In this document: positions 46,736-60,077 of the stretch, piece by piece
Layout of the letters: the number at the start of each line of letters is the position of its first letter
Position numbering within the stretch: the stretch's first letter is position 1
Origin: Spinacia oleracea
Lineage: Eukaryota; Streptophyta; Magnoliopsida; Caryophyllales; Amaranthaceae
Direction: 5' to 3'
DNA length: 64,000 nt
Assembly: GCF_020520425.1 (NCBI RefSeq)
Contig: NC_079490.1
Location: forward strand, 2,480,001 to 2,544,000
The notes under the pieces: model-generated
Told to the model about the DNA's origin: nothing
The model's input: the letters and a program-made list of their open reading frames with translations, nothing else
Database searches by the model: none
Position numbers and translations under genes: made by a program

Positions 46736-46984
46736 GATATCCCCGAGACTTTTAAATACAGTTGTCACATTGTTCCAACTCCTAAAATTAAGAACTCGTC
46801 ACAATTTCTCCAAAACACACACAAGATCTAGTGAATTTAATTTCTCATTTATGTATAACAATATATGTATGCACAAACTACAAATTGTTTTAACTACAAC
46901 TTATTAAAATAATAATAAAAAAACATTATCATAAACTATGATCGAACAAAATTAAAATCTAAACCCCCAAAAAAAAAAAAAATC

Positions 46985-48205
46985 TCAAAAGGAATTCATT
47001 TCCAATCTATACATTCTCCTTTCTTTCCCCTTGATCAACTTTTTTGCAGCTTCTTCAAAAACATCTTCACCTTCAAAAGCTTTCCACATACTCAACCCTT
47101 CACCACCACCATCTTTCTCCTTCTCTTCACCACCACCACCACCACCACCACCACCACCACCACCCACTTTCCTTTCAGGCTTAATCACAACAAGTGTTGC
47201 CCCTTTCATCACTTTCCCAGAATTCGGCAATTCCAATTCCTTCACATACCACATTTTCATCACCAAATTACCTGCATACGCCATTGTTGTTGTTGTTGTT
47301 GTTGCAGGTTCAGTTTCTGGGTTTTCACTCTTGTTAACAATGGTGGTGTTCTTAAGTTTGATTGATTCCCTCAGATCTTGAACCTGTTCTTCACTCATAT
47401 TCAGCTTCCCTTGTCTCCCACCATCAAAAACGACGGCGTTTTTCAGCTTCGGACATTGATTCACCATCTTCTTCACCAGATTATGCCGAGCTGATGAAGC
47501 AATTAAGCATGAAATTATCCAGATTATCCTCAATTTCAGCTCATCATCTGAGAAAACCTGCACTTCATTTTCAATCCCATCTTCCCCAATTCCAAACCCT
47601 ACCTTTTTCTCTCTCTTACTCTCAACAATGGAAGTCGCCCCCAAAATCACACACCTCTCCATCTCTTTCCCAAACCCAGCTTCCCATTTCAACAATGGAA
47701 TATTCTTATTAATCCCAATTTCCCCACCATGGCAAGGTAACTCAAGCTTAATCGACTCCACATCCTGGAAATTCTTCAGCGTATTCCCAACCCATTTCTG
47801 AATATCAACCCCACCACCACCTCCATTCTTCGTCGTCTTCTTCCCTGAAATCGCCTGTTGTAGCAGATTAATCGGCTTGCAAATAAACTTGAAGATCGGA
47901 TTTCTGAAAAAACTCTTCGACGACCCAGTTGATGATGAGAACTCAACTGATTTCTTCGATTTCACCTGATTATGATTACTCCCATTACTACTACTACTAT
48001 TATTCATCTGAATCGAGATTGAATCAACCTCAGAAACCAAACTAGCAAATCTCTTCGAAACAACAAGACAACGACATAATGATTTCGCATCAAATACCCT
48101 GTTGAAGATCAAATTAAGAATTGGGTCTGGAATTAGATCGAAATAATCAACTCCCTCGATTTGATTTTCTGCAATTTGATCTTCTTCTTCTGCTTGTTTG
48201 TATAT

Positions 48206-48239
<34 letters not shown>

Positions 48240-48250
48240 AAATCTGCCAT
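46985..48250 (-). CDS. F-box protein, single exon
   Basis: A 421-codon frame on the minus strand from ATG 48250 to TGA 46985. After a Ser run (residues 5-15) and an acidic segment comes an F-box (about residues 35-80: DYFDLIPDPILNLIFNRV, then SLCRCLVVSKRFASLVSEVD). The rest resembles the Arabidopsis At4g18380/At5g46170 group (KSFFRNPIFKFICKPINLL, VESIKLELPCHGGE, LKWEAGFGKEMERCVILGA, MWYVKELELPNSGKVMKGATL). Family knowledge: the F-box binds SKP1 in an SCF ubiquitin ligase and the C-terminal part binds the target, unknown here. The Ser run and a 12-residue Gly run (near residue 370) are encoded by trinucleotide microsatellites. These genes are normally intronless. Confidence 0.93.
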
Positions 48251-48575
48251 TGATATTTGGATAATTTTTTGTTTCTGGGTTTTTGTGTCAAATTTGTTTG
48301 CAAAAGTGAGAGGATTGGGTTGAGGAATGGCGGTTTATATGGTGAGAAAAAGAGCGTGGATTTTGTCGTGGGTTTATTATTTGTTACGCGGTTTGATTTT
48401 TTTGACGCAAAATTTTTGACACGTTGAATAAAAAAAAGCCCAAAACAGTTAAAGTAAGATGTAGGTGGATCCGGATGAAGGGAATTTGGTATGCTCCACC
48501 TTTATGTCAATCGTGATCCATATGGACCCATATGATTGAATTTCATTAAATGAGTTCATATTTGGATAATTACTA

Positions 48576-48930
48576 CTCCCTCCGTCTCTTTTTGTTCTTT
48601 ACGTTTGGTATTTTTCACGCGTTTTTACAATTAATTAATTTGCATCGAGATTCCTCAATTTTTTTTATTTAAACAAGATAAATTACGTTTATTTATAATG
48701 TTTTCACTTTAATCGAAATTCTGATATTGGAAAATGAGAAAATTTTAATGTCTCAATAAAAAGTGTGAGAGATTAAATGACCCAATGAATTTAATTGGTT
48801 GAAATAATAATTGGACACAAATTTTGATAGAATACTAAGTCATTTATGTGATAATAATAAAAGGAAATGTAAAGAACATTTTGAAATACCCAAAAAGGAA
48901 AACGTAAAGAACAAAAAGAGACGGAGGGAG
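48576..48930. mobile_element. Stowaway MITE, 355 bp
   Basis: The TIRs CTCCCTCCGTCTCTTTTTG and CAAAAAGAGACGGAGGGAG are perfect, flanked by TA (48574-48575, 48931-48932). Same family as 59242-59588. Confidence 0.92.
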
Positions 48931-49147
48931 TATATTAGCATATTCCCTATACTATACTCTTATAGGCTCTAACATAATCCTAATTTTTAATAAGTTCAGA
49001 TAAGTTTAGGAAGAGTAAATGGAAATTAGTGAATCTAACCTACTTACTAAGTGTGCGTTTTATTCACTTATTTTTTTCTAGACTTAATTTTTTTTTTTAA
49101 CGGGTTGAACTTATCTAAATTTATTAGAACTTATCAAACTTATTTTA

Positions 49148-49421
49148 GGCTCTGTTCGGTTTGACTTATTTTAACTTATTTCAGACGAAATAAGTTCAGT
49201 TAAGTTCAGAACTTCAGATAATGTAAGTTCAGCAAAAATAAGTTTTTTTCAGAATAAGTTTTATTTTCAGATAAAATAAGTTCAGATAAGTTCAGATAAT
49301 CAGATAATATAAGTTCAGTCAAAATAAGTCCGGAACGGATCCTTAATTATAAACTGTACTTGGTAAACTCTCAGTTTTCCTGAACTTATTTTTTCTGAAA
49401 TAAAGTGAACAGAACAGAGTC
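49148..49421. mobile_element. Tourist-like MITE rich in AAGTTCAG
   Basis: The left GGCTCTGTTCGGTTTGACTTA and right AGTGAACAGAACAGAGTC are inverted, and the left flank is TTA. The interior is made of AATAAGTTCAGATAAGTTCAG and its inverse. Confidence 0.55.
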
Positions 49422-49927
49422 GTGATCGTTCTATTCACCTGATTTTCACTTTTTAAAATAAATAAATTATCAGAACTGAAATGAACTTATCTAAACTAAT
49501 CATCACTTATCAAATCTTGGAGTGTGCTCCATTGAGACGGTCAACGAGCCGAGTCAATAAACGGGTCATGAGTGAGTCTGGTGGGTTGTAGGTTGAGATG
49601 GTTAACAAAGGACGATATAGTGTAGGCCAGGGTGGGTCGGGTTGAATACAAACGGTAGGATTTGAACTTTGAAGCTAGGGAATTTGGTATCCTCCACCGT
49701 GACGTCATCCTGATCCATATAATTGAATTTCATTAAATGACTTCATATTTGCAAATTATTATACGTAGTATTCCATATTGTGTACCGTATATTGTACACT
49801 TACACATACGTATGTATATGGCAACACATACCGTGCATGGTTATACATTAATGTGTGCGTGACACGTGTGACATGCACGTTGTATTGGCAATCTTTGCAT
49901 GTGCTATGTATTCCGTATATGGTTATA

Positions 49928-50181
49928 CTACCTCCGTTTCAAAAAATCTTTACAGTTACTATTTGCACGGACTCCAATGCAATATTTAACTAATAATATA
50001 TCCAATTTCGTTTGTGAAAAAATTATAAAAATCTGATATTCTGAAAGTACATCTCGATACCAATCTAACAAAATCTTACATGTAACGTTTTGATGTATAT
50101 AATGGTGAGAATTTACGGTCAAAGTTTTTATATTTTGGACACATTTTCCAAAGCGTAAAGAACTTTCTGAAACGGAGGTAG
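49928..50181. mobile_element. Stowaway MITE, 254 bp
   Basis: The TIRs CTACCTCCGTTTCAAAAAAT and TTTCTGAAACGGAGGTAG are flanked by TA. Confidence 0.85.
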
Positions 50182-50320
50182 TACATTAATGTGTATGTGA
50201 CACGTGTTATTTGTACGATGGGTTATAATCTTTCTTAACACTGACAGAACTATAACAGTTTATACTTTATAGAGAGTATGGGCTATTTGAAACTAGGTCA
50301 TCAATGCACTTTGTTTCACT

Positions 50321-50492
50321 ATGAAGTTACAATAGCTTTTTAAATAAACTTTCACTAGTTGAGATTATATATATATTGGACCTATTTCTTTAATAATTAA
50401 AGGTTACTAGTTACAATAACTTTTTAAATAAACTTTCACTACTTGAGGTTATATATATTGGAATCATTTCTTTAATAATTAAAGGTTACTCC
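50321..50492. repeat. Tandem duplication of ~85 bp
   Basis: GTTACAATARCTTTTTAAAT through TTTCTTTAATAATTAAAGG occurs twice in a row with a few differences. Confidence 0.8.
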
Positions 50493-50811
50493 GTACTTGT
50501 TAGTTGATTAAATTAATCACTAGTTGAGTAGTTTTTCATGGTTAAATTAGTTGGTTTAATTATCTGATTATATTTTTAATATGGATGAAGTTTTTGGTAA
50601 AATAAACTTATGTTTTCATTTATCTCTACTTTCTCAATCTACCAAATCATGTGTAAAGTAGCATGTATGGAGCAAATAAAAAGGAACGGATTCAGGAGTA
50701 CATTTCTTCATATCAACCCTAGATTCGAAGAGATAAAGAGTGTTGTTACATTGTTCCTCAAGCTGTTCCTAAAACATTGTCTTATTTTTTTGTGAACCGT
50801 CGTTAAATAAT

Positions 50812-51573
50812 GGATAAATTATTTTTTATCACCTGGAAAATTCAAAAATTTATTTTTTACCACCTAAAAAAATAAAATTTGTATTATACCACCTAAAAAA
50901 AATTAACACTTGTTTTTACCCCCTAAAAAATGGAAAAATAAATGAAACTATCATGTGGTCGGCACACTAGCGATAATATTTGTGATTTTTTCTCTTCTTC
51001 AACAATTTATGTATTTAACTTCCTTCTTTTCCCCTGCTTCTTTCTTGTCCATAAATTCACATAATTTTTTCTCCCATTAATTCACAAAATTGACAAATTT
51101 CAATGACAATAAAGAAATAGGCCAGGTGAATGAGTTAATCAATATCGCAAAGGTAGTGTAAAAAAAATGGAGGAAAATTGAATTAGAGATCCCTACTTAA
51201 AAAAAAATTATTTATTTTAGATGGTAAAATACAAGTTTTAATTAATTAATTAATGAATCATCCAACAATCTAAATTGACTTTTAATAAGTGTATTACACT
51301 TTAAGAATTAATTAGAGGAATGAATAGTGGTACTTTACATGTACCCCAATTGTTTCAAAGACTCAAACATATACTATACTAATGGTATTGTATTTTATTG
51401 TTACACCTTTTCTTTCAACACACCGCCCTAGCATGGGACATTGAATTAGAGAGCCCTACATAACGGTTTCATTATATCTATTTTTCCGTTTTTAGGTGAT
51501 AAAAATAATTTATTTATTTTTAGATGGTAAAATACAAGTTTTAGTTTTTTAGATGGTAAAAATAATTTTCGAT
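50812..51573. mobile_element. Element with long inverted ends (TTATCACCT / TACCACCTAAAAA)
   Basis: The left end repeats TTTTTACCACCTAAAAAA, and the right end has the inverse (TTTTTAGGTGATAAAAATA, TTTTTAGATGGTAAAATA). The centre contains a stray third copy (51240-51440) of the segmental duplication sequence AATCTAAATTGACTTTTAAT. The family is not assigned. Confidence 0.4.
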
Positions 51574-52187
51574 TTCTTTCTTTAATGAAATAACGCGATA
51601 TTTTTAGAGACGAATAAAATACTTAATAGTAGGGCCACTAGTAACCCTCTCGTTCATACAATTATACAAGTCTATTTTACTCGTGTTTGAGTGGAAGAAA
51701 GACGTGGCGGCTTGTCATTTTGTTAAAGAATCTTGGTCATGGGACATTGGATAAGGACACTATATCTAAACTAATCTTAATGCATTCACATTTATAAATT
51801 AAAAGTATAGAATATTACTTTTATTTTTCTTTTTGGTGCTAACTACTTTTTTCTTTTTTGATAAATAAATAATTAAAGAATGGAACACTTAAATATCACC
51901 CATATTGAACGGGCTAGGTTACATATTCACTAGAATGTTTTTATTCTCTTTAACTTTATGAAAGATTTCATGTAACAAAGTCTCTAATCTATCTTATTTC
52001 CAGTTATTTCAAGAAAAATAAATTAAGATAATTTTAGTTAAGTTAAGATAACATCAAGAAAAATAAAGGTTTTAATTACAAAATATAACTAAAATAAGTT
52101 TTGATAAGTTATACAGAGTAATATGTTCACAAAAAATAACTGAAAATCAGGTGAATATAATGCACCCTAATGCTATATCATGTCGGC

Positions 52188-52396
52188 AACTTTTGTGTAA
52201 GACCGCCTCACCAGAAAGACCAATTTAATTGCTTAACTAACTGGTTACATTGCTTAACTAATTAGTTTTAGAGTTTAACTAATTAGTTTCATTGTTTAAC
52301 TAATTAGTTTCAGTGCTTAACTAATTGATTTCATTGTTTAACTTAGATAACACCAAGGCGGTCTTTTGTGTAAGACCGCCTTATATAAAAGTTTGT
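52188..52396. mobile_element. MITE with GTAAGACCGCC ends and 21-bp internal repeats
   Basis: The left AACTTTTGTGTAAGACCGCC is partly mirrored by the right AAGGCGGTCTTTTGTGTAAG and GACCGCCTTATATAAAAGTT. Between them GCTTAACTAATTAGTTTCATT-like units of about 21 bp repeat about six times (52232-52342). Confidence 0.6.
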
Positions 52397-53584
52397 AATA
52401 TCATGTTCACCTTATTGCTACTTAATTGAGGAAAAAAAGTTCAAATAATATAAGAGAAATCTAGATAAGGTAAGTTCAGAATAAGGGCTACTCAAATACT
52501 CCGCACAATTTATAACTAAAATAAGTTTTAATAAGCTCAAATAATTTCAGTAAGTTCATATCTATAAGTAAATTAAAATCGGGTGAATATAACGCATGTA
52601 CGGACGTACCTTCAAGATATTTTCACGACTTTATAATAATAATCCCATATATCCAACCACTTATCTAAAAGTATAAAACAATTCAACCTTTTGCTTTAAA
52701 AATATTATTGTGCATCTAATCTCTTTTACGAATGAATTTATAGGCATTTTAAATTAATTATTTTTCATCTTTAACACTTTATATAAAAGTAAATGATGGG
52801 GAGTATCATTTGAAACTATTAAAGTTTTGGATTATTCTTAGAAATGAAAATTATATGCCATTATTATAATTATTGGTTGGTTTTAAAAGAAGTTGGATAA
52901 ATGCTATGAAATTCCTTACGTTTTTATCCGTTAATTAATATATTTTCCTACTTTAGAAAGTTAAAATCTTTATCAAAATGGGTATAATTACTTTGATGGG
53001 ATAGAGCGAATATTTCATACAATAATGTACAATAATGGGTATACATTTATTAGATTTTGTACACTATAGGTTAGGATCGTCCGGGAGGTTAATAAGTTTC
53101 AGGCTTAATAAGTTCAGATAAATACAATTATGTCTTATCAAATTAATAAGTTTTAATCAAATTTTATAAGTTTGCACTCTCAAGTTCACTAATATCTTAT
53201 AATCTGGTTTGATTAGGTCTAATAAATTGTAATCATGTCCTATCAGGTTTCATCAAGTCAATTAGTTTTAAGAAAATCCAATAAGTTCAGTTCAAATAAG
53301 TTTTTTTATTCGTTGAAGAGAACGTACGCAACTAGTTGTGAATACTCCATTTTTTGTAAGTAGGTAAGAAGAAAAAGTCTACTAAGACGTATTAGCTAGT
53401 CCAGCTACACAGGTTTACGTTTGAGCGACTTCAAAACATATCGCAACCATATATAAGGCTTAACCTAGTAATCGATCGACCTCCAGGTTATAAGGTAAGT
53501 TTCCCGATCAATTCCACCAACTTGGGTTGGTTATACTGTAATCCATATTACACTTGCATTGTGATTTGTGATTTGTGAGTTGTA

Positions 53585-53843
53585 CTTCCTCCATTTTTTA
53601 ATAATTGCACCATCTTGGTTTCAGCATTATTCCCTTATTCTTATATTGTTATTTTTTGTGATTTATATATAAGGAAAAATATATTCATGTGTGATCTTGT
53701 TAGATTGGTCTCGAAATATACTTTCAAATTATCACATTTTTATAATATTTTAAAATATATAATAAGAGATATTAGTAGTTAAAATAGAACATTGACAAGC
53801 GTAAAATCTCAGATGGTGCGATTATAAAAAAATGGAGGAAGGA
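53585..53843. mobile_element. Stowaway MITE in duplication unit A
   Basis: The left CTTCCTCCATTTTTTAATAATTGCACCAT matches the inverse of ATGGTGCGATTATAAAAAAATGGAGGAAG. It is absent from the matching place in unit B (near 57950), which supports insertion after duplication. Confidence 0.75.
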
Positions 53844-55186
53844 TTAGCTTAAATGTTCAAAAAAAAAACTTGCTCGACAATTAAATCCCACGTATGAGAG
53901 ATGTCATGTGAGTCATGCATGTGATGGAAGTTTCATGAAACTTCTTGTGTCCTGCCTAAGCTACAACTAATTGAGCTATAGCTGTTGATATTGAGTTGTT
54001 GACTAATTAATTAATTATTTAGTTAATAATTAATTAATTTTAATAATTAATTAATTAATCATCCAGCAATCTAAATTGACTTTTTAATAAGTGTATTACA
54101 CTTTAAGAATTAATTAGAGGAATGAATAATGGTACTTTACATGTACCCCAATTGTTTCAAAGACTCAAACATATACTATACTAAATTACTAATGGTATTG
54201 CATTTTTTTTTTTTGTTTTGAAAGGATGGTATTGTATATTATTGTTACACTCTTTCTTGTCAACACACCGCCCTAGTATTTTCCACCATATAATATAACA
54301 ACTTCTATATACTTTATTAGTTAATCTAGCTATAATGTAGTTCATTTGTTATTAACTAATTTTATAATATTTATAATATATTAGTTCATTAATCATTAAC
54401 TATTTATAATGTGGTTGAATTCGTTAATCGTTAACTAATTATTACTAAGTGGAAACATTGATGTAGAGTTTATCCTCAACTAGTTGATCGGTTTTCACCT
54501 TATAACTGGTTGTACCTAACTTACAAGTTACAACCAGTGCTATTCTTTTGTCTATGTACTCTCAAAGTCACTAGCTAGGTACAAACCGACAAAGGAATAA
54601 GCTTGATTATACTATGCTCAAGATATAACTGGTTGTATTACGTAGAAAATTACCGAGATGGAAACATATACAAAGTATATATACGGAGTGCAATACTTTT
54701 TTTCGGGATAAAAAAAAAAATTAAAACAAGAGATACAAACATGTGAGCAAAGCAAAGAATCGGAAAAACTTTGATTGTACATACCATACATTTAGTATAT
54801 AAAGTGCATTCTGATATATCGTGCACTCTTTTACAGTTTCTCCTCATCTGCAAGGAGAAGATGTCCGAGGAACCATCAACGAGTATAAAATACCCAAATA
54901 TACAATGAGATAACTAAAAAAATGTCGATGAAAACACAGTCATAACCCTACCACTTTCTTTGTCTTCTAGAAAACATCAATCAAATTAAGAAAAGACAAC
55001 TAGTTGATTGATTTCATTATCTAGTGAGAAAAACAACAAATATATTCAAACCTAAAATTCAACACTCTAATTAAACAATTCTTTCCGAAAAAAATTAAAA
55101 AATTCCAAACAAAAATCTAATATTGCAACTTCGTGCTCAATCATATACTATTTGACAATCTTGCAGTCAACATGATGACTTGCTTT

Positions 55187-55396
55187 CACTACAAGAATTT
55201 GTATCTTTAACAACAACCAAATAATGACGGGAATAACCGTCGCAAATGTCTTTTACGACGAATTTACGACGGGATTTTCTATTAACGACGGCCCCCTTTT
55301 ATGACGGGTTCGCGACAGTAAATCCCGTCGTTAATCAACGATTATTCGCCTTTCGCGACGGGATTTCCCGTCGTTAATAGTACAATTTATTGTAGT
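55187..55396. mobile_element. CACTA (En/Spm) MITE, 210 bp, in unit A
   Basis: It starts CACTACAAGAA and ends TTATTGTAGT, and has subterminal GACGGGATTTCCCGTCGTTAA-type repeats. The 3-bp duplication TTT lies at 55184-55186 and 55397-55399. Unit B has the empty site (CTTCCTTTCCACC near 59213), as does the third copy near 60055. Confidence 0.9.
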
Positions 55397-55432
55397 TTTC
55401 CACTTTCTTAGCAAATAACTCCCAATTTCTAT

Positions 55433-56223
55433 TGTTATGAATTAAGTACCCTTTTGGGCTTGAATGTTAATTTGAATGACAAATTTAAATATTTAATGTT
55501 GGAATAATGAGAAGAAATAATTAAACAAATTAAAAACACACACAAAGATTTAAGGTGGTTCACTCTTCAATGAGCTACATCTACCATGAGGGAGGGTTTG
55601 GAACTTGTATTACTTTTCAATGGAGAAATGATTACAAAGAGGAATTCTCAAAGGTGAAGAAGAGAGAATTCTATGTATGCTTAGATCTAGAGTTTCAACC
55701 TCACTTGTGTTTCTCTCTCTTAATTCTGAAATTCTCATTACATTTGGTATTTATAGTGTTGGACATCAAACCAATCTAAGGGACAAGAAAAGGCCACGTC
55801 GATTGAACCTTGCGGAGAAGAAAACAGTTCACCCGCAGGGTTCGGTCGAACCTTTAAAGGGTTCGGCAGAACCAAGGTCAGGTACGGCCGAACTTACCCA
55901 AAGTTCGGGCGAACCTCCAAAATCTCAAAGTTCCTGATTCTCTTCAGGTTCGGTCGAACCACCTAAGAGTTCGGCCGAACTTCCAGCAGGTTCGGCCGAA
56001 CTTCCCTTGCTGCATGACAACTTCTCGTAAAATAGTCATAACTCCCTCATTTCTCCAAAATGAGCTTATGACCAGGCATTGGAAAGCTATTGAGCCAAGC
56101 TTTCACCTTCAACTTGAATTAACTCAATCTAATGAGTAGATCATGAGATATGTCCATTTGAAGTCAGACCTTCCACTATAACACCCTAACATCCTTCAAG
56201 GAAGATTCGAGGCACACATAACA
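55433..56223. mobile_element. Solo LTR of an LTR retrotransposon (probably copia), 791 bp
   Basis: The ends are TGTTATG and CATAACA (TG...CA with 7-bp inverted ends), flanked by a 5-bp duplication TCTAT (55428-55432 and 56224-56228). Unit B keeps the empty site (TTTCTATAACC near 59600). A TATA-like TATTTATAG lies at about 55748. No internal region is present, so it is a solo LTR left by recombination. It is younger than the segmental duplication. Confidence 0.8.
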
Positions 56224-56297
56224 TCTATAATCAAGAAACATATTTGAATAATTTATGGACCATTGAGAAACACAACACCATATGTATAGCTTTCAAA

Positions 56298-56400
56298 TAG
56301 ACCTGATCAATATAAGCCCGGTCCGATTTTTGCGGGTTTGGACAACAATTTTTGGCCCGTTTTTTGGGCTTGAGCCGGCCCGACCTGAAAGTTTATTATT
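56298..56400. mobile_element. hAT-like MITE remnant (TAGACCTGATCA end)
   Basis: The left end TAGACCTGATCAATATAAGCCCG is followed by GGCCCG-rich sequence. The right end GAGCCGGCCCGACCTGAAAG is degenerate. It is followed by a partial re-duplication of unit A sequence (CCATAACCAAGAAACACATTT). Confidence 0.45.
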
Positions 56401-56706
56401 AACCAACTCCCAATTTCCATAACCAAGAAACACATTTGAATACCCCATAGTGGTCATTGAGAAACACAACACCATGCATATGGATAGCGTTTGATAAAAC
56501 TATATGTATAGCTTTTATATATAGCACTCCGTATGTTACAATCTCAACCAATGCTTAGTCTCATACTAGTGAGTTACTCTGTCCATATGGTTTGCTGTAT
56601 TCGGAATTTGCTTTTGGAGTTACCCTGTCCAGTTCCTAAGGCGACGTTGTGATAATATTAGTGCGATCTATCTTTTAGATAATTTTGTTCAACACTAACA
56701 CATTAA

Positions 56707-56943
56707 GGCTCCGTTTTATTGGATTTATTTTAACTGCACTTATATTATCTGAACTTATCTGAACTTATTTTATCTGGAAAAAACTTATTTTGTCTGAAAT
56801 AAACTTATTTGTGTGTGAAAATGTCTGAAAAAAACTTATTTTTGCTCAACTTATATTATCTGAACTTAACTGAACTTATCTGAACTTAACTGAACTTATT
56901 TTTTTTCTAAAATAAGTCAAAATAAGTCGAACAGAACAGGGCC
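56707..56943. mobile_element. Tourist-like MITE, 237 bp, TAA duplication
   Basis: The left GGCTCCGTTTTATTGGATTT and right GTCGAACAGAACAGGGCC lie between TAA (56704-56706) and TAA (56944-56946). The interior is TTATCTGAACTTA repeats. Related to 49148-49421. Confidence 0.7.
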
Positions 56944-58398
56944 TAAGCATATTTTTCTAAAATAAGTCAAAATAAGTCGAACAGAACAAATGTGGCCACT
57001 TAAAAGTATAAAACAAATCAACCTTTTGCTTTAAAAATATTATTGTGCATCTAACCTCTAACACGAATGGATTGTTAGGCATTTTAAATTAAATAATTTT
57101 CATCTTTAACACTTTATATAAAAGTAAATGATGGGGAGTATCATTTGAAACTATTAAAGTTTTGGATTATTCTTAGAATTGAAATTTATATGCCATTATT
57201 ATTATTATTATTGGATGGTTTTTAAAGAAGTTGGATAATTGCTATGAAATTCCTTACGTTTTTATCCGTTAATTAATATCTTTTCCTACTTTAAAAAGTT
57301 AAAATCTTTATCAAAATGGGTACTTTGATGGGATGGAGCGAATATTTCATACAATAATGTACTTCGTATCATATATCTCCTACATTATTAGACTTGTACA
57401 CTATAGGTTAGAATGGTGACAGAGGTTAATAAGTTTCAGGTCTAATAAGTTCAGATAAATTGCCATTATATATGTTCAGGCAATAAATTTCAATCAGAAA
57501 GTTGCACTCTCAAGTTTATTATCTTACTATTCGGTTTGATTAGGTCCAATAAATTGTAATCATTATGTTCTATCACGTTTCATTAAGTCAATAAGTTTTG
57601 AACAAATCCAATAAGTCTAGTACAAATAAGTTTAGGTTTATCTGTTGAAAAGAATGTACTCGACTTATTCTTAATCATTTTATTATAACTACTCGCGCGT
57701 AGTTGTGAAATTCTCAATTTTTTTTAGTAGGTAAGAAGAAAGAGTCTACTGAATATCACAGGTTAGCTAATCCAGCAACACATGTCAACGTTTGAGCCAC
57801 TCCAAAATACGGATCGGAGTATATCACATCCAATAAGGCTTAACCTACTAACCAACCTTCAGATCATAATATTGGTTTTTCGACCAACTCCACCAACTTG
57901 CGTTGATTATACCGTACTCCATATTACACTTTTGAATTGTGAATTGTATTAGTTTAAAACTTTAAATGGTCAATATATATAAAACTTGCTCAACAATTAA
58001 GTTCTACGTATGAGAGATGTCATGTGAGTCATGCATGTGATGGAAGTTTCATGAAAGTTCTTGTGGTCTGCCTAAGCTACAACTAATTGAGTTAGTTGTT
58101 GACTAATTAATTAATTAATTAATCATCCAGCATTAGCAATCTAAATTGACTTTTAATAAGTGTATTACACTTTAAGAATTAATTAGAGGAATGAATAATG
58201 GTACTTTACATGTACCCCAATTGTCTCAAATATATATACATGTACTAATGGTATTGTATATTATTGTTACACTATTTCTTGTCAACGCACCGCCCTAGTA
58301 TTTTCCACCATATAATATAACAACTCCTATACTTTATTAGTTAATCACTTAATCTAGCTATAATGCAGTTCATTAATCATTAACTAATTTATAATGTT

Positions 58399-58613
<215 letters not shown>

Positions 58614-59241
58614 TTCATGAATCATTAACTATATTTATAATGTAGTTCAATTCATTACTCACTATCTAATAGCAATAATTTATAGAGTTTATCATCAACT
58701 AATTGATCGATTTTCACCGTGCGTACAACTGGTTGTACCTAGCTTAATTATAAGGTTCAACAAGTGCTATTCTTTTATCTATATCACTATATGCATGCAC
58801 TCTCAAAGTCAGACAAAAGAATAATCTTGATTGTACTATGCACAAGATATAACTGGTTATATTACGTAGAAAAGTACAAGGATGGAAACATATGCAAAGT
58901 ATGTACAGATGTACGGTGATACACCTAATAATTTTCATGCACAATATATAACCGACTGTATATAGAAAATTGTCCATGAAAACACATTTATAACCTTACC
59001 ACTTTCTTTGTCTTCTAGAAAATATCAATCAATCTAAGAAAAGACAACAAGTTTAATTGATTGATTTCATTATCTAGTGAGAAAAACAACAAATATATTC
59101 AAACCTAAAATTCAACACTCAATTCTGTCCAATAAAATTAAATTTTCCAAACAGAAATATCTTATTGCAACTTCGTGCTCAATCCTGTTTGATAATCATG
59201 TAGTCAACTTGACGACTTCCTTTCCACCTTCTTAGCAAATA

Positions 59242-59588
59242 CTCTTTCCGTCTCTTTTTGTTTTTTACGTTTGGTATTTTTCACGTGTTTTAACGAATAA
59301 TTAATTTGCATTGAAATCCCTCCATTTTTTTTATTTAAACGAGATAAATTACGTTTATTTATAATGTTTTCACTTTTATCAAAATTCTGATATTGGGAAA
59401 TGAGAAAAATTTAATGTCCCAATGGAAAAGTGTGAGAGATTAAATGACCCAATGAATTTGATTGGTTGAAATAATGATTGGACACAAACTTTGATAGAAT
59501 ACTAAGTTATTTATGTGATAATATAAAAGGAAATGTAAAGAACATTTTGAAATAATCAAACGTAAAAAACAAAAAGAGACGGAGGGAG
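59242..59588. mobile_element. Stowaway MITE in unit B, 347 bp, with related empty site
   Basis: The ends CTCTTTCCGTCTCTTTTTG and CAAAAAGAGACGGAGGGAG are flanked by TA (59240-59241 and 59589-59590). Unit A keeps the empty site (AGCAAATAACTCCC at 55410-55423), so the insertion came after the duplication. Same family as 48576-48930. Confidence 0.92.
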
Positions 59589-60077
59589 TAACTCCAAAAT
59601 TTCTATAACCAAGAAACACATTGAATAACCCATGGACCATTGAGAAACACAACACCATATCACCATCACCATATGTACAGCGGGTAGCGTTTGATAAAAC
59701 TACGTGTATAGCTTGTAATGTATTTTACAATCTCAATCGCTGGTTTTACCAAATTCTCATGCTAGTTATCGCTACTGACAACTGATCGTTACTATGATAT
59801 ATTTATCCGTCATTCAATTGTTAAATAATATTATGTTATTTGGTACCGCTAATTTTACCGATCAGGGCCAGATAGGCAAATACAAACTTCTAATCAAATT
59901 TGAAAAACACTCATCAAGTTGATTGGTTTCATCATCAAGTGAGAAAAGCAACAAATTCAAGCTTAAAATTCAAGTCTTTAAATTAATGTGTCCAAAAAAT
60001 TAAAATTTATAAACAAAAATTCTCAATCATGTTTGACGATCTTGCTATCAACTATAAGGCTTCCCTTCCACCTTCTT

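Larger units (their letters stand above)
44121..46984. other. Spacer between RPC7 and F-box gene (convergent)
   Basis: The RPC7 3' UTR probably ends near the AATAAA at about 44389. A hAT MITE and then a 228-bp repeat array fill most of the rest. The last 200 bases are AT-rich 3' flank of the F-box gene. No additional gene is seen. Confidence 0.55.

Noticed and set aside
47031-47712. Two 116-codon plus-strand frames opposite the F-box gene
   Set aside because: Antisense shadows of the F-box coding region, Pro- and Ser-rich because of the (CCA)n tract.
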